64,000 nt of DNA from Pandoraea communis. Lineage in GTDB: Bacteria; Pseudomonadota; Gammaproteobacteria; Burkholderiales; Burkholderiaceae. The first letter of the stretch is position 1, and the number at the start of each line of letters is the position of its first letter. The translations under genes were made by a program, and so were the position numbers. The notes under the pieces are model-generated. The model was not told the origin of the DNA. It made no database searches and saw nothing but the letters and a program-made list of their open reading frames with translations. Of this stretch, positions 49,731-60,357 are shown piece by piece. The stretch spans positions 372,001 to 436,000 of the forward strand of contig NZ_CABPSJ010000002.1 of the NCBI RefSeq assembly GCF_902459745.1, written 5' to 3'.

Positions 49731-51314
49731 TCAGAACACCCAGCAGCGGTCGCGACCGGCACGCTTGGCGCGATACAACGCCATGTCGGCCCGCTCGATC
49801 ATGTTCATCGGCGAATCGCCTTCCTGCCACTCGGTAATGCCGAAACTCGCCGAGAAGCGCAGCGGCGGTTCGCTGCCCTCAAGCGATTCGCGCTTACAGC
49901 GCTCGCGGATGCGGTCCGCCACGCGTAGCGCATCGCGCTCGCTGGCTCCCGGAAGCAGAATCGCAAATTCCTCACCACCGATGCGACCGATCAGATCGTC
50001 ACCCCGCAGCGTCGACGAACACACGAGCACAAAACGGCACAGCACCTGATCGCCAATGGCATGCCCGTAGGTGTCGTTGATCGACTTGAAGTGATCCAGA
50101 TCGGCCACGATGAGGCTCATCGGGTCATGCTTGCGTTGCACCCCTTCCAGTAACTGATCGAAGCGATGGAAAAAGTAACGGCGCGTGAGGCTTCCGGTCA
50201 ATTCGTCGTAACTGGCTTCGAACGCCAGTTGGTTGTTCACCGCGCGCAGCTCCTCGTTCGACAGGCGCGTCTCGCGATGCTTCACACGCTCGCGCCAGTA
50301 GGTCCATCCGGCGAGCGCCACGATAACGACCCCCCCCAGATAGAGCAGGAAACACAACGCGAGGTCTTTGGCGTGCTGCCGGGTAAGCGCTTCCCAGGCG
50401 TCGACCTGTTCCACGGCGTAGACGATCAGATCGTTGCTCGAGCTTGGGCGCGACGTGATGACAAAGGGCTTGCGGAACTCGTCGAACTCCGACATCCGGT
50501 CGAGCAAGTCCTGCGGCACCCAGGCATTCGAGCGGCCAGGCGCTCGCTTGAACTGCGAGATCGGCATGCGCGCGAAGTCGTTGCGCTGGTACAGCGCCAG
50601 ACGCTCGGCATCGGACAGCGACCCGACCTTGCCGTCCAGCATGAAGCGATTCTCGAAGCGCGGGTCGTTCGCCATGATGACCACGCCGTTGCCGTCGGTA
50701 ACGAACGACTCGCCGCTGCCCACCCAATGACGCAGGCGCGTGAGTCCGATCTTGGTCATCACCACACCGATCAGAACACCATCGCGATACACGGGAGCGC
50801 TGAAATACAGGCCGGGCGCCTGAGGCTCCCAGCCTGCGGCGTAGCTCTCGAAACGCGCGCCCAATAGCGCATTGGTGACGTACGGCATATCGGCCACCGA
50901 CTGGCCGATGGGCGACGGCGTATCACGGAAATTACTCGCAGCCGCGCATACGCCGCGCGTGTCGATCACCCAAACCCGATCGACGCCAAAGTATCCCTGA
51001 GCTCCCCTCAGAAATTCGTTGGCACGGGCCACGACCTCGGCGTCTGCGACGCCGCCGCGCGCCGGGCGCAGGACATCACGCAGCAGATCCACCTCGGCCA
51101 ATGTTGAGGGAATGGCCCGCACCATCGCCAGATCCGTATTGATCGCGTGAATCATGCCGTCGGCGACCCGGTCGGCCACCGTTTGAGCGGCGTCGACACT
51201 CTGTGCGAGCTTGTCGCCGACCAACGACGTGGCAGTCCTGTCCGCCGCAACCCAGCAGGCGACCAGCACGCCGACCGAGACGCAGACGGCATAAAGCCAA
51301 TGCTTTATCCTCAT
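49731..51314 (-). CDS. Membrane-bound diguanylate cyclase with Cache sensor
   Basis: A 527-residue protein. TM1 is MRIKHWLYAVCVSVGVLVAC, the periplasmic domain (residues 40-320, with IGVVMTKIGLTRLRHWV) looks like a double Cache, and TM2 is LALCFLLYLGGVVIVALAGW. The GGDEF domain has IVADLDHFKSINDTYGHAIG and IGRIGGEEFAILLP, so it should be active. It is separate from the GGDEF-EAL gene upstream, with a 460-base gap between. Confidence 0.92.
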   Translation of the reverse strand: MRIKHWLYAVCVSVGVLVACWVAADRTATSLVGDKLAQSVDAAQTVADRVADGMIHAINTDLAMVRAIPSTLAEVDLLRDVLRPARGGVADAEVVARANEFLRGAQGYFGVDRVWVIDTRGVCAAASNFRDTPSPIGQSVADMPYVTNALLGARFESYAAGWEPQAPGLYFSAPVYRDGVLIGVVMTKIGLTRLRHWVGSGESFVTDGNGVVIMANDPRFENRFMLDGKVGSLSDAERLALYQRNDFARMPISQFKRAPGRSNAWVPQDLLDRMSEFDEFRKPFVITSRPSSSNDLIVYAVEQVDAWEALTRQHAKDLALCFLLYLGGVVIVALAGWTYWRERVKHRETRLSNEELRAVNNQLAFEASYDELTGSLTRRYFFHRFDQLLEGVQRKHDPMSLIVADLDHFKSINDTYGHAIGDQVLCRFVLVCSSTLRGDDLIGRIGGEEFAILLPGASERDALRVADRIRERCKRESLEGSEPPLRFSASFGITEWQEGDSPMNMIERADMALYRAKRAGRDRCWVF

Positions 51315-51777
51315 CCGAAAATCAAACGCTCGTTCTAATATTTTTATACTTCTTACGTTGGCAAAGCATCCACCTCTTTCGAGTCGCGTCTCTGTCTATT
51401 CCCCGGACAGAAGCTCTGGTCGCGACTGGCATCTCTAGTGCCGGCAAATTCCCGCCAATTCTGATTTGCGCGTCGAACTCTTTTCCTCGTTCCGGATCCC
51501 TGGCTTGTCGCGCCCCGAGCCCTCGGATCCTGGCTACCTCGCATTGTCCACCCCGACAATTGCAAGCTGTTGACAACCTGCCGCCCTCACCTCTGAGCGT
51601 TGCTGGCTACGGCGCGCAGCCATGCGCACGCACCGTTGGACATCATCGCGAAGACCGGATAATTCTATAGCACTCCGACGATGAATCCGCAGGAAAAACC
51701 GACAGACGGTCGATTTATTGCGAGCGCCTATTTAATCTATTAATTAGCTGAATACATTCTTTTCGTTTACGACCGTT
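51315..51777. other. Intergenic stretch without recognised features
   Basis: About 460 bases between two c-di-GMP genes on the same strand. I see AT-rich stretches (for example ATTTAATCTATTAATTAGCTG near 51726-51752) that may be promoters, but no gene, repeat or RNA can be supported. Confidence 0.4.
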
Positions 51778-54048
51778 TCATTGGCAAATACCGAAACGGG
51801 AGACTACCGAATCGAGCAGTTCGATTTCCACCGGCCGGGAAAACAAATAGCCCTGCGCGCACAGTGGCACGAAATGGCGCAGCCAATCCAGTTGCCGCTC
51901 GTTTTCCACACCTTCGACGATCAATTCGATGCCCAACGAGCGCGCAATGTTGACGATGTTCGAAATCATGAGACATGATCGTGACGAATCGGGAATCGAC
52001 TCCACGAAAGAACGATCGACCTTGAGCGTATCGACAGGAAAGCGCGTCAGATAGGACAACGACGAATAGCCGGTACCAAAGTCGTCCAGCGCGATACGCA
52101 CGCCCGCTCGTTTGAATTGCTCGATCTTCATTTCCACGAGCGCCGGATTCTTGATCATCACCGACTCGGTGATTTCCAGTTCAAGGCGATTCGGCTCAAT
52201 CTCATATTCCTTCATGAGGCGCTCGACAAGCTCACCAATGTCGCCGCGCCAGAACTGCACCGACGAGACATTCACGGCAAGCCGCAGCGACGCCATCGGC
52301 GTGCCGCGCCATGCTTTCAGTTGACGGCACGCCTGCGTCAGCGCGAACTCGCCGATCGCTACGATCTGCCCGGTCGTCTCGGCCAACGGGATGAACTCGC
52401 CCGCGCTCAGCACGCCGCGCTCCGGGTGACGCCAGCGAATCAATGCCTCCGCGCCGCGCACGCAGTCGGCCTCAAGCGCCACGACGGGCTGATAGGCGAG
52501 GAAGAACTCGCCGTTGGCCAGCGCCTGCTCCATCTGGCGCTCCCACACGACAAGCTGATGGGCCTGGTATGTCATCTGCTGTGTATAGACACGCACCACG
52601 CTCTTGCCGGCTTCCTTCGCCGAGTACATGGCGAGATCCGCCTTCTTGATGAGATCCTCCTCAGTCTCGTCGGCCTTGGACCAGAACGTCACACCGATAC
52701 TCGCGTGCAGCGCAAACGACGTGCCGTCGGCCACCATGGGCGCCTTGAGGGCGGCAAGCAGCATCTCGCCGAGGGGTTCGGCTTGCACCGCTGCATCGTC
52801 ATCTTCGAGCAACACCATGAACTCATCGCCAGCAAAACGGGACAGCATGGCGCCCGGCGGCATGCGTGGCGCGAAGCGCTCGGCCACCTGGCGGATGATC
52901 TCATCGCCCTGCGCGTGGCCCAACGTATCGTTCACGCTCTTGAAGTTGTCGAGATCGATGTGAAGCAACGCAACCTTGCCGACCCGATCGGGATCGGCCA
53001 ATGCGCGTCGTAGCGACTGCATCAACGCATAGCGGTTGGGAAGTCCGGTAAGCGCGTCGTACGAAATCAGACGCGTGAGTTGCTGGTCGCGGCCGATGAG
53101 TCGCTGCATTAGGTAAGCAATGAGCGCGAAGAACACAACGAGCGCGACCGACACGAAAGTCGCCATCGTCAGATACACGCGCTCCACGTGCCGGTACTCG
53201 GCCAGTCCCTCGTCCACCGACAAGCCGACTTGCACCGCCAGCGGATAGTCGCGCAGATGATGGTACGCCACGATGCGCTCGATGCCGTCGATGGGATCTC
53301 GCTGGACGCCGGAGTTACGTTGCTCAGTCGCGAAAGGCGGCAACTCCCCCATGCCGGTAATCGCCACGCTCGCACCGGTGCTGCGCGCGAGCAGCGCACC
53401 GTCATCGGCGATCACGGCGATCTGTCCGAATTGGCCGAGCACGGCATTCGTGTAGAAATCGGCGGTGAAGTAACTCGGCTCCTGCGACACGACGACCACC
53501 CCTGCGAAGCTGCCGTCGGGGTTGTTCAGTCGCCGACTGAACTGGAGAACCCACTTGTGCGAGACGCGACCGAAGACCGGATGGCTGATGTATAGGCCGT
53601 CGCTCGCGGTATCCAGATGCACCCGGAAATGCTCCCGGTCGGCAATGTTCACTCCGGTGCTACCGGGCATCGTTGCCGCGATGACGTCGCCCTTGGCATC
53701 GGCCACACTGACCAGCACCATGAAACGATCCGTGACGATCCCTTCGGTCAGCGTGCGTGTCAGATCGAAGCCGCCACGACGTCGCTCGTACTCGTACTTC
53801 ACGAACCGGGTGATCTGATCGACTTGACGGATAGCACGCAGCGTCTGCTGCTCCAGCGCAGTGGCCACGGTCGATGCCGAGGCGGCCGTATCGCGCAGAA
53901 CGGCATTGTGCTCGATCGAGATGCGCCAAAGCACAGCGGTCCAGACGAGGACCAGAATCAGGAAACCGAAAATCAGAATCGCGCCAATTGCGCGATAGGA
54001 CGTAGCCCAACGCCAACGCCGTGCCCCCGTCGTGCTCGGTTCCGCCAT
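51778..54048 (-). CDS. Membrane-bound GGDEF-EAL protein with Cache sensor
   Basis: A 756-residue protein from the ATG at 54048 (MAEPSTTGARRWRWATSYRA). TM1 is AIGAILIFGFLILVLVWTAV, the periplasmic dCache domain extends to residue ~270, and TM2 is LTMATFVSVALVVFFALIAY. GGDEF is RFAGDEFMVLL (AGDEF variant). EAL has RGAEALIRWRHPE, NVSSVQF, ESVMIKN, ALDDFGTGYSSLSYL, KVDRSFV and IVEGVEN, complete. It probably degrades c-di-GMP, with GGDEF regulatory or bifunctional. Confidence 0.92.
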   Translation of the reverse strand: MAEPSTTGARRWRWATSYRAIGAILIFGFLILVLVWTAVLWRISIEHNAVLRDTAASASTVATALEQQTLRAIRQVDQITRFVKYEYERRRGGFDLTRTLTEGIVTDRFMVLVSVADAKGDVIAATMPGSTGVNIADREHFRVHLDTASDGLYISHPVFGRVSHKWVLQFSRRLNNPDGSFAGVVVVSQEPSYFTADFYTNAVLGQFGQIAVIADDGALLARSTGASVAITGMGELPPFATEQRNSGVQRDPIDGIERIVAYHHLRDYPLAVQVGLSVDEGLAEYRHVERVYLTMATFVSVALVVFFALIAYLMQRLIGRDQQLTRLISYDALTGLPNRYALMQSLRRALADPDRVGKVALLHIDLDNFKSVNDTLGHAQGDEIIRQVAERFAPRMPPGAMLSRFAGDEFMVLLEDDDAAVQAEPLGEMLLAALKAPMVADGTSFALHASIGVTFWSKADETEEDLIKKADLAMYSAKEAGKSVVRVYTQQMTYQAHQLVVWERQMEQALANGEFFLAYQPVVALEADCVRGAEALIRWRHPERGVLSAGEFIPLAETTGQIVAIGEFALTQACRQLKAWRGTPMASLRLAVNVSSVQFWRGDIGELVERLMKEYEIEPNRLELEITESVMIKNPALVEMKIEQFKRAGVRIALDDFGTGYSSLSYLTRFPVDTLKVDRSFVESIPDSSRSCLMISNIVNIARSLGIELIVEGVENERQLDWLRHFVPLCAQGYLFSRPVEIELLDSVVSRFGICQ

Positions 54049-54431
54049 AGATCGAGATCCTTTCAGCCTTCGCGCCCCCGCGCAGAAGGTCGATGTTGGC
54101 CCGGTTATCAATAGGATCCAGCGGGCGTCACTGACGGACGCCATCGTTTTCGGCAAGTGTAAGGCAAGCGCAGCGCCCCCGGAAGTCGTTCGACATCCCC
54201 TCAACCGGGGGATGTATCGCGCTCATCATGCCAGACGAACACGGCCCTGCCCATCCAACGGGGCCATATCTCGGATTACGGACAATTCGCCCCCCACTGC
54301 ATTAGGAGAATCCCGAGGTACGAGGCCGGCCTGCCAAATGGCCCGACAGGCCGCGGCGCCTTGCGGAGTGACAAATGGCTCGGGAAACGCTGAAAAAGAA
54401 GAGACGCGTCAGTCTTCGACGTGCCACGTGC
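54049..54431. other. Intergenic stretch between GGDEF-EAL gene and merR
   Basis: About 380 bases. In related genomes a tRNA-Pro often follows merR, but none is here. A CGGCCTGC/CAGGCCG hairpin lies near 54328-54353 without a T tract. No gene could be supported. Confidence 0.4.
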
Positions 54432-54824
54432 TCATGACTTGAGCAGATCAAGGAGGGATTCAAGTCTACGGCGTAAGTCGGCAACGTCAAGCACAGCGTG
54501 GACTTCGTCCGCCGTTGGCGCGCCGCCTTCTGCGGCAGCACCGCCCGACGCACGAGCGCCACGCGGCGAGTCGGCTTCGAGGCGGTTACGGGCACCATTG
54601 ATGGTAAAGCCCTGCTCATAGAGCAACTCCCGGATACGCCGGATCAGCAGGACTTCATGGTGTTGGTAGTAACGGCGGTTACCGCGCCGCTTGACCGGGC
54701 GCAGTTGCGTGAACTCCTGCTCCCAATAGCGCAGTACGTGCGGCTTGACACCACACAGCTCGCTCACCTCACCAATGGTGAAGTAACGCTTGGCGGGAAT
54801 CGGCGGCAAGGCAACGTGATCCAT
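54432..54824 (-). CDS. MerR-family regulator linked to ihfA
   Basis: A 130-residue protein with the MerR HTH FTIGEVSELCGVKPHVLRYW and EQEFTQLRPVKRRGNRRYYQ at residues 15-54. It lacks the usual metal-binding C-terminal cysteines and has a short helical dimerisation part. This version follows ihfA in most beta-proteobacteria, and its signal is unknown. Confidence 0.9.
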   Translation of the reverse strand: MDHVALPPIPAKRYFTIGEVSELCGVKPHVLRYWEQEFTQLRPVKRRGNRRYYQHHEVLLIRRIRELLYEQGFTINGARNRLEADSPRGARASGGAAAEGGAPTADEVHAVLDVADLRRRLESLLDLLKS

Positions 54825-54865
54825 CGCGGCGTTGGCGGAATCGGACGACGGTTAGACTGCGGACG

Positions 54866-54898
54866 AAAAAACCAACGGCCGCCACAGAAGCGGCGGCC
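54866..54898 (-). terminator. Terminator after ihfA
   Basis: On the minus strand GGCCGCC/GGCGGCC pairs over an eight-base loop and is followed by GTTGG and six T. It lies between ihfA and merR, so merR expression would need read-through or its own promoter. Confidence 0.65.
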
Positions 54899-54903
54899 GG
54901 GAT

Positions 54904-55296
54904 TTACTTGCTCACCGCGCCAGATTCGACGATCGACTTGAACTTCTGGCTGGCGTGGAAGGTGACGACGCGACGTGCGGCAATCGGAATGGCCTCGCCG
55001 GTTTTCGGATTCCGACCTGGCCGTTGCGGCTTGTCGCGCAACTGGAAGTTACCGAAGCCGGACAGTTTGACGCTGTCACCCGACTCAAGCGCGTCGCGGA
55101 TCGATTCGAAAAACGCCTCGACCATATCCTTCGCTTCACGCTTGTTCAGACCAACGTGCTCGAAGAGCAACTCGGCCAGTTCGGCCTTGGTCAGCGTCGG
55201 CGCCTCGGTCGAGACCTCGTTCACTTCGCCGCGCCCCAGCGCGATGCGCTGCGCCGCGAGCATGGCTTCAAATTCACCAGGATTCATTTCGTTCAT
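54904..55296 (-). CDS. ihfA: Integration host factor subunit alpha
   Basis: A 130-residue protein from the ATG at 55296 ([20 protein letters not shown]). The core [60 protein letters not shown] is a typical IHF/HU fold with the DNA-intercalating Pro in GRNPKTG. It has an N-terminal extension of about 35 residues, seen in Burkholderiales. It follows pheT by 64 bases, as in the standard operon. Confidence 0.95.
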   Translation of the reverse strand: MNEMNPGEFEAMLAAQRIALGRGEVNEVSTEAPTLTKAELAELLFEHVGLNKREAKDMVEAFFESIRDALESGDSVKLSGFGNFQLRDKPQRPGRNPKTGEAIPIAARRVVTFHASQKFKSIVESGAVSK

Positions 55297-55360
55297 ACGT
55301 CCCACGCGATGGCGATGACAGTGCGATGGTCTACTCGCAACCGGATCTTTTACTGAGTTT

Positions 55361-57799
55361 TCAGGCGCGCAAACGTGCGCCAAACCCTTCTACCCGTTGT
55401 ACCAGTGCGTTAATGGCGCCCTGGACCGTCTCGTCCTGCAACGTACCCGAGGGGTCTTGCAGAGTAACACGAAATGCCACGCTTTTGTCCTGCGCACCAA
55501 GCGAGCCCGACGCGGCGCCAGCCTTCGGCCGGAACTCGTCGAACAACCGTACCGATTGCACCACGCTGCATGCCGGATCGTCGTCACGCGCGGCCAGCAT
55601 GGCGTCAAGCAGCCCTTGCACCGGCTGCGCCTGATCGACCACGAGTGCGATATCGCGCGTGACCGGCGGGAACTTCGAGATGTCTTCGTAGCTCGCGACA
55701 TCACGCACGAAAAGTGCCTCTGCCTCGATCTCGAATAGCACCGGCGCCTGCGGCAAATCGTACTTCTGCTGCCAACGCGGGTGCAACTCGCCAATGAATC
55801 CGACGCGCTTGCCGCCGACCTCGATCGCCGCACTGCGTCCCGGGTGCAACGCCGGGTGCTCAGCCTTCACAAAGCGCGCCGTACGCGGCGACAACAGCGC
55901 CTCGAGATCGCCCTTCACGTCGAAGAAGTCGACCTGACGCGTTGCAGCACCCCATTGCTCTTCGAGCACCGGACCGTACGCCAGCGCCGCCACCGTGACC
56001 GGCTGACGGTAACCGCCAACGCTCAGTTCACCCGAGGCCACCGTGCTGTCACGATGGTACGTGCGGCCGATTTCAAACACACGAACGCGCGATGCCTTGC
56101 GATTCAGGTTGTAGCGGGTAGTCGCGATCAGGCTGCCGATGAGCGTCGAGCGCATCACCGCGAGGTGACTGGCGATCGGATTGAGCAGCTTGATGGGGTT
56201 GTCGTTACCGGCGAAGTCCGCTTCCCACTCGACATCGACAAAGCTGAAGCCGACCGTCTCGTGGTAATCGCGCGCGGCCACGGCATGGCGCACGGCATGT
56301 TGCGAACGACGGCCTTCCTGCGTCGGACGCATGGCGCTCGCAGCAACCGGCGGATTGGCCGGAATACGATCAAAACCGTAAATGCGCGCAATTTCTTCGA
56401 TCAGATCTTCTTCGATCTCGATGTCGAAGCGATACGACGGCGGCGTGACGTCGAACACACCGTCTTGCAAGGTGAACGGCAGACCGAGACGCGTGAAAAT
56501 GGCGCTCATCTCCTGCTCGGAGACCGGCACGCCCAGAATCTTGATGGCACGCGCGACACGCATCTTCACCGGCTGGCGCTCGGGCAACTTCGCGACCTGA
56601 TCTTCAAGCGGCCCCGCCTGGCCACCGCAGATCTCGAGCACCAGTTGCGTGGCGCGCTCAAGCGCACGCACGTTGCCTGCGAAGTCGACGCCACGCTCGA
56701 AACGATGCGACGCGTCGCTGGTGAAGTTGTACTTGCGCGCACGGCCCTGAATCGCCTGCGGGAAGAAAAACGCACCTTCGAGGAAGATATTCTGCGTTTC
56801 CAGACCCGCCTTGGTCGAGTCGCCGCCCATGATGCCGGCAAGGCCGATCGGGCCGCTGGCGTCGGTAATGGCGAGCACGCTCTCGTCGAGCGTCACGGTC
56901 TGTTCATTGAGCAACTTGAGCGTCTCGCCCGCACGGCCGAAGCGCACGTCGATCCCGCCTTGCAGACGGTTCAGATCGTAGACGTGCAGCGGTTGACCCA
57001 GTTCGAGCATCACGTAGTTGGTGATATCGACCAACGCGGAAATGCTGCGCTGGCCGGCGCGCTCGAGGCGCTCCACCATCCAGCGCGGCGACGCAGCGGC
57101 AGCGTTCACGTGACGAATGATGCGGCCACCGAAACGTCCGCAGCCTTCCGGCGAACTGATACGTACCGGCAACGTATCGGCGATCGTTGCCACCTGCGCG
57201 CCCTGCCCCGGCAGATCCTTGAGCGGTGCGCCGGTGATCGCGGCGACTTCACGGGCGATACCGAGCAACGACAGACAATCCGCCTTGTTCGGCGTGAGCT
57301 TGACGACAAATACCGTGTCGTCCAGATCGAGATACTCGCGGATGTTCATGCCGACCGGCGCATCTTCCGGCAGAATCATCAGGCCGGCGTGGTCTTCCGA
57401 GAGCTTCAGCTCACGTGCCGAGCACAGCATGCCGAAACTCTGCACACCGCGCAACTTGCCGATCTTGATCTGGAACGGCGCACCGCCGGCTTCGGCCGGG
57501 GGCAACGCAGCGCCAACGGTCGCACACGGTACCTTGATGCCAGGTGCCACGTTCGGTGCGCCGCACACGATGGTGAGCGTCTCGCCAGTGCCGGCGTCGA
57601 CCTGACAAACATTCAGACGATCAGCATCCGGATGACGGGCGACTTCGAGCACCTTAGCCACCACCACACCTGTAAAAGGCGGGGCGACCGGGTCGGTTTC
57701 CTCGACTTCGAGCCCGGACATCGTCAGGGCATGCGCCAACGCGTCCGTCGACAAATCCGGGTCGACCAGGGTACGCAGCCACGATTCAGAGAATTGCAT
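55361..57799 (-). CDS. pheT: Phenylalanyl-tRNA synthetase beta subunit
   Basis: An 812-residue subunit of the alpha2beta2 enzyme that charges tRNA-Phe. Domains in order: tRNA-binding EMAP-like domain at 40-150 ([20 protein letters not shown]), B3/B4 editing domain near 210-380 ([20 protein letters not shown]), B5 and C-terminal anticodon-binding FDX-ACB domain ([20 protein letters not shown]). The length is normal. It begins 86 bases after pheS. Confidence 0.96.
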   Translation of the reverse strand: MQFSESWLRTLVDPDLSTDALAHALTMSGLEVEETDPVAPPFTGVVVAKVLEVARHPDADRLNVCQVDAGTGETLTIVCGAPNVAPGIKVPCATVGAALPPAEAGGAPFQIKIGKLRGVQSFGMLCSARELKLSEDHAGLMILPEDAPVGMNIREYLDLDDTVFVVKLTPNKADCLSLLGIAREVAAITGAPLKDLPGQGAQVATIADTLPVRISSPEGCGRFGGRIIRHVNAAAASPRWMVERLERAGQRSISALVDITNYVMLELGQPLHVYDLNRLQGGIDVRFGRAGETLKLLNEQTVTLDESVLAITDASGPIGLAGIMGGDSTKAGLETQNIFLEGAFFFPQAIQGRARKYNFTSDASHRFERGVDFAGNVRALERATQLVLEICGGQAGPLEDQVAKLPERQPVKMRVARAIKILGVPVSEQEMSAIFTRLGLPFTLQDGVFDVTPPSYRFDIEIEEDLIEEIARIYGFDRIPANPPVAASAMRPTQEGRRSQHAVRHAVAARDYHETVGFSFVDVEWEADFAGNDNPIKLLNPIASHLAVMRSTLIGSLIATTRYNLNRKASRVRVFEIGRTYHRDSTVASGELSVGGYRQPVTVAALAYGPVLEEQWGAATRQVDFFDVKGDLEALLSPRTARFVKAEHPALHPGRSAAIEVGGKRVGFIGELHPRWQQKYDLPQAPVLFEIEAEALFVRDVASYEDISKFPPVTRDIALVVDQAQPVQGLLDAMLAARDDDPACSVVQSVRLFDEFRPKAGAASGSLGAQDKSVAFRVTLQDPSGTLQDETVQGAINALVQRVEGFGARLRA

Positions 57800-57885
57800 G
57801 GATCAGTTCGCTCGCAGTTAAGTCTTCACTTCCGAAAGCCCGGTGGCAGCGGCTTCGCGCGCCAGCCCGGGGCCATCGGCATCGA

Positions 57886-58899
57886 TTACATGAATTGGCG
57901 CAGGAAGCGCAGGTCGTTCTCGTAGAACAGGCGCAGATCCTGAACGCCGTAGCGCAGCATCGTCAGACGCTCAAGCCCCGAGCCGAAAGCAAAGCCGATG
58001 TAACGCTCCGGGTCGAGCCCCATATTGCGCACCACTGTCGGATGCACCTGCCCCGAGCCCGAGATTTCCAGCCACTTGCCGGCGTTCTTGCCGGTTTCGA
58101 ACTGCATGTCGATTTCGGCCGACGGCTCCGTGAACGGGAAGTACGACGGACGGAAACGCACCTGAATGTCGTCGCGTTCGAAGAACTTGCGCAGGAAATC
58201 GGTGTACACGCCCTTCAGGTCGGCGAAGCTGATGTCTTCGGCAATCCACAAACCCTCGACCTGATGGAACATCGGCGAGTGCGTAGCATCGGAGTCGACG
58301 CGATACGTGCGCCCCGGCGCGATCACCTTGATGGGCGGCTTGTTCATGCGCGCGTAGCGCACCTGCATCGGGCTCGTGTGCGTGCGCAGCAGCAGCGGCT
58401 TGCCGGCATCGTCGTTACCATCGACGTAGAAGGTGTCCTGCATCGAGCGCGCCGGATGGTTCTCCGGGCTGTTCAATGCAGTGAAGTTGAACCAATCGGT
58501 TTCGATTTCGGGGCCGTCGGCCACGTCGAAACCAATGGAACGGAAAATTTGCTCAACGCGCTCCCAGGTATTGAGCACGGGATGCAGGCTGCCAGCACCC
58601 AGGCCTCGGCCGGGCAACGTGACGTCGATGGCCTCGGCGGACAGGCGCGCGTCGAGCAGCGCATCGGCCATGGCCTGGCGGCGCGCCTGCAGGGCGCCTT
58701 CGATCTGTTGCTTGGCCGCATTGATCCGTGCGCCTTCGCTCTTGCGCGCTTCGGGATCGAGCTTGCCGAGGCCTTTGAGCAACTCGGTCAGTTGGCCGGT
58801 CTTGCCGAGAAAGCGGGCTTTCTCGTTTTCCAGCGCGGCGGCGTCGGGAGCGGCGGCGAACGCACGCTGCGCTTCGCTGACGATAAGTTCCAGATCCAT
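57886..58899 (-). CDS. pheS: Phenylalanyl-tRNA synthetase alpha subunit
   Basis: A 337-residue catalytic subunit. The N-terminal coiled coil ([20 protein letters not shown]) is followed by class II motifs 1 to 3: [40 protein letters not shown] with [20 protein letters not shown], and [20 protein letters not shown]. The Phe-binding and ATP residues are intact. A transcription terminator-like hairpin lies just upstream of the gene. Confidence 0.96.
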   Translation of the reverse strand: MDLELIVSEAQRAFAAAPDAAALENEKARFLGKTGQLTELLKGLGKLDPEARKSEGARINAAKQQIEGALQARRQAMADALLDARLSAEAIDVTLPGRGLGAGSLHPVLNTWERVEQIFRSIGFDVADGPEIETDWFNFTALNSPENHPARSMQDTFYVDGNDDAGKPLLLRTHTSPMQVRYARMNKPPIKVIAPGRTYRVDSDATHSPMFHQVEGLWIAEDISFADLKGVYTDFLRKFFERDDIQVRFRPSYFPFTEPSAEIDMQFETGKNAGKWLEISGSGQVHPTVVRNMGLDPERYIGFAFGSGLERLTMLRYGVQDLRLFYENDLRFLRQFM

Positions 58900-58947
58900 A
58901 TGCTACAGACTCAAGTTAGGCGGTCGGGATGGCCGCATGGACAAGCG

Positions 58948-58979
58948 AAAAACAAAAGGGGGCTCCGATGAGAGCCCCC
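58948..58979 (-). terminator. Terminator or attenuator between rplT and pheS
   Basis: GGGGGCTC/GAGCCCCC on the minus strand is followed by TTTTGTTTTT. It may end the ribosomal transcript or act as an attenuator for pheST. No phenylalanine-rich leader peptide is visible before it. Confidence 0.75.
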
Positions 58980-59027
58980 CTCCTGGCGAATGGCGCGCGG
59001 TAAAACGCGCTATACGCTATTTACAGC

Positions 59028-59387
59028 TTAGGCTGCGACGGCGGCTTTCACCTGAGCGACAATCGCGGCAAACGCCGGCTTGTCGTTGATGGCCATGTCG
59101 GACAGCACCTTGCGGTCGAGTTCGATCGAGGCCTTCTTCAGACCAGCGATGAACACGCTGTAAGTCATACCGTGCTGACGCACACCTGCATTGATACGCG
59201 CAATCCACAAAGCGCGGAACACGCGCTTCTTGTTGCGGCGATCGCGATAGGCGTATTGCCCAGCGCGCATGACCGCTTGCTTGGCGATGCGGAAGACGTT
59301 ATTGCGGCGGCCGCGGAAACCCTTGGCTGCAGCGATGACTTTCTTATGGCGGGCCCGTGCGGTGACCCCACGTTTGACTCGAGGCAT
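59028..59387 (-). CDS. rplT: Ribosomal protein L20
   Basis: A 119-residue protein, [20 protein letters not shown], with the conserved helical core [21 protein letters not shown]20 is an early assembly protein of the 50S subunit and in many bacteria represses rpmI-rplT translation. It follows rpmI by 25 bases. Confidence 0.98.
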   Translation of the reverse strand: MPRVKRGVTARARHKKVIAAAKGFRGRRNNVFRIAKQAVMRAGQYAYRDRRNKKRVFRALWIARINAGVRQHGMTYSVFIAGLKKASIELDRKVLSDMAINDKPAFAAIVAQVKAAVAA

Positions 59388-59412
59388 GTTTCTCTCCTAT
59401 CTAAGTCGGGGT

Positions 59413-59610
59413 TTAAGCGAAGGGCAGCATTGCGCGTACGGAGTTCAGATCAGACTCATGAACGCCGACGGCACCGCGCAGGTGACGCTTATTCTTGGTG
59501 GTCTTCTTCGTCAGAATGTGACGCTTGAAGGCCTGACCACGCTTGACGGTACCGCCAGGACGCACGCGAAAGCGCTTCTTGGCACCGCTCTTGGTTTTCA
59601 TCTTAGGCAT
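59413..59610 (-). CDS. rpmI: Ribosomal protein L35
   Basis: A 65-residue, Lys/Arg-rich protein, [20 protein letters not shown], with the usual [20 protein letters not shown] segment. It lies between infC and rplT in the conserved order. Confidence 0.98.
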   Translation of the reverse strand: MPKMKTKSGAKKRFRVRPGGTVKRGQAFKRHILTKKTTKNKRHLRGAVGVHESDLNSVRAMLPFA

Positions 59611-59758
59611 GAAAAACTCCGAGTTTTTAACATGATCACAGGTGTGACGCCAAAATCGCGCCCCTTGTAGAACCCGGGATCACTTGTGTTCAGGGCCTAA
59701 CTGCACCCTGCATCGCTGTCACGCCCTTACGGGCGATGACGGCAATTCCTTACCACCC

Positions 59759-59780
59759 GGCGGTGTCGCTCGACACCGCC
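59759..59780 (-). promoter_or_regulatory. Hairpin between infC and rpmI
   Basis: A perfect nine-base-pair stem (GGCGGTGTC/GACACCGCC, four-base loop) lies 6 bases after the infC stop with no T tract. Its place matches the region where L20 acts on rpmI in E. coli, but binding here is inferred only. Confidence 0.45.
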
Positions 59781-59786
59781 ACGGCA

Positions 59787-60305
59787 TTACTTCTTCTTCG
59801 GCGCGATGACCATGATCATCTGACGGCCTTCCATCTTCGGCATCTGTTCCGGCTGACCAACCTCTTCGAGATCGGACTTCAGACGTTCCAGCATACGAGC
59901 GCCGATTTCCTGGTGGGCCATCTCACGACCGCGGAAACGCAGCGTGATCTTGGTCTTGTCACCGTCTTCGAGGAACCGCTTCAGATTGCGCAACTTGACG
60001 TTGTAGTCGCCGTCGTCGGTGCCAGGCCGGAATTTGACTTCCTTGATCTGAACAACCTTCTGCTTCAGCTTGTTCTCGTGCGCTTTCTTCTGTTCCGAGT
60101 ACTTGAATTTGCCGTAATCCATCAGACGGCAAACCGGCGGATTCGCGGTCGGCGCAATTTCCACCAGATCGACATCAGCCTCTTCGGACAGACGGAAAGC
60201 CTCTGCCAGTTTCACAATGCCAAGTGGCTCATTGTCGACGCCATTTAGACGCACTTCAGGCGCTGTAATTTCGCCGTTAATGCGATGCGACTTATCGGTA
60301 GCGAT
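59787..60305 (-). CDS. infC: Translation initiation factor IF-3, ATC start
   Basis: A 172-residue protein. Extending upstream from the GTG at 60254, conserved IF-3 sequence ([20 protein letters not shown]) continues in frame to an ATC at 60305, preceded by AGGATATGCAAC. Rare AUU/AUC starts are known for infC and allow IF-3 to autoregulate. The N- and C-domains ([40 protein letters not shown]) are intact. It lies 52 bases after thrS. Confidence 0.95.
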   Translation of the reverse strand: MATDKSHRINGEITAPEVRLNGVDNEPLGIVKLAEAFRLSEEADVDLVEIAPTANPPVCRLMDYGKFKYSEQKKAHENKLKQKVVQIKEVKFRPGTDDGDYNVKLRNLKRFLEDGDKTKITLRFRGREMAHQEIGARMLERLKSDLEEVGQPEQMPKMEGRQMIMVIAPKKK

Positions 60306-60357
60306 GTTGCATATCCTCGAAAAAAGTCAAAAATTTAGCCGCGCTGTCCGACAGGCG

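Noticed and set aside
54049-54431. tRNA-Pro after merR, as in some relatives
   Set aside because: No cloverleaf is present; the only tRNA-Pro sequence in the window is the att fragment at 21059-21104.
55781-57925. Plus-strand frame of 714 codons
   Set aside because: Antisense to pheT, with no recognised domain.
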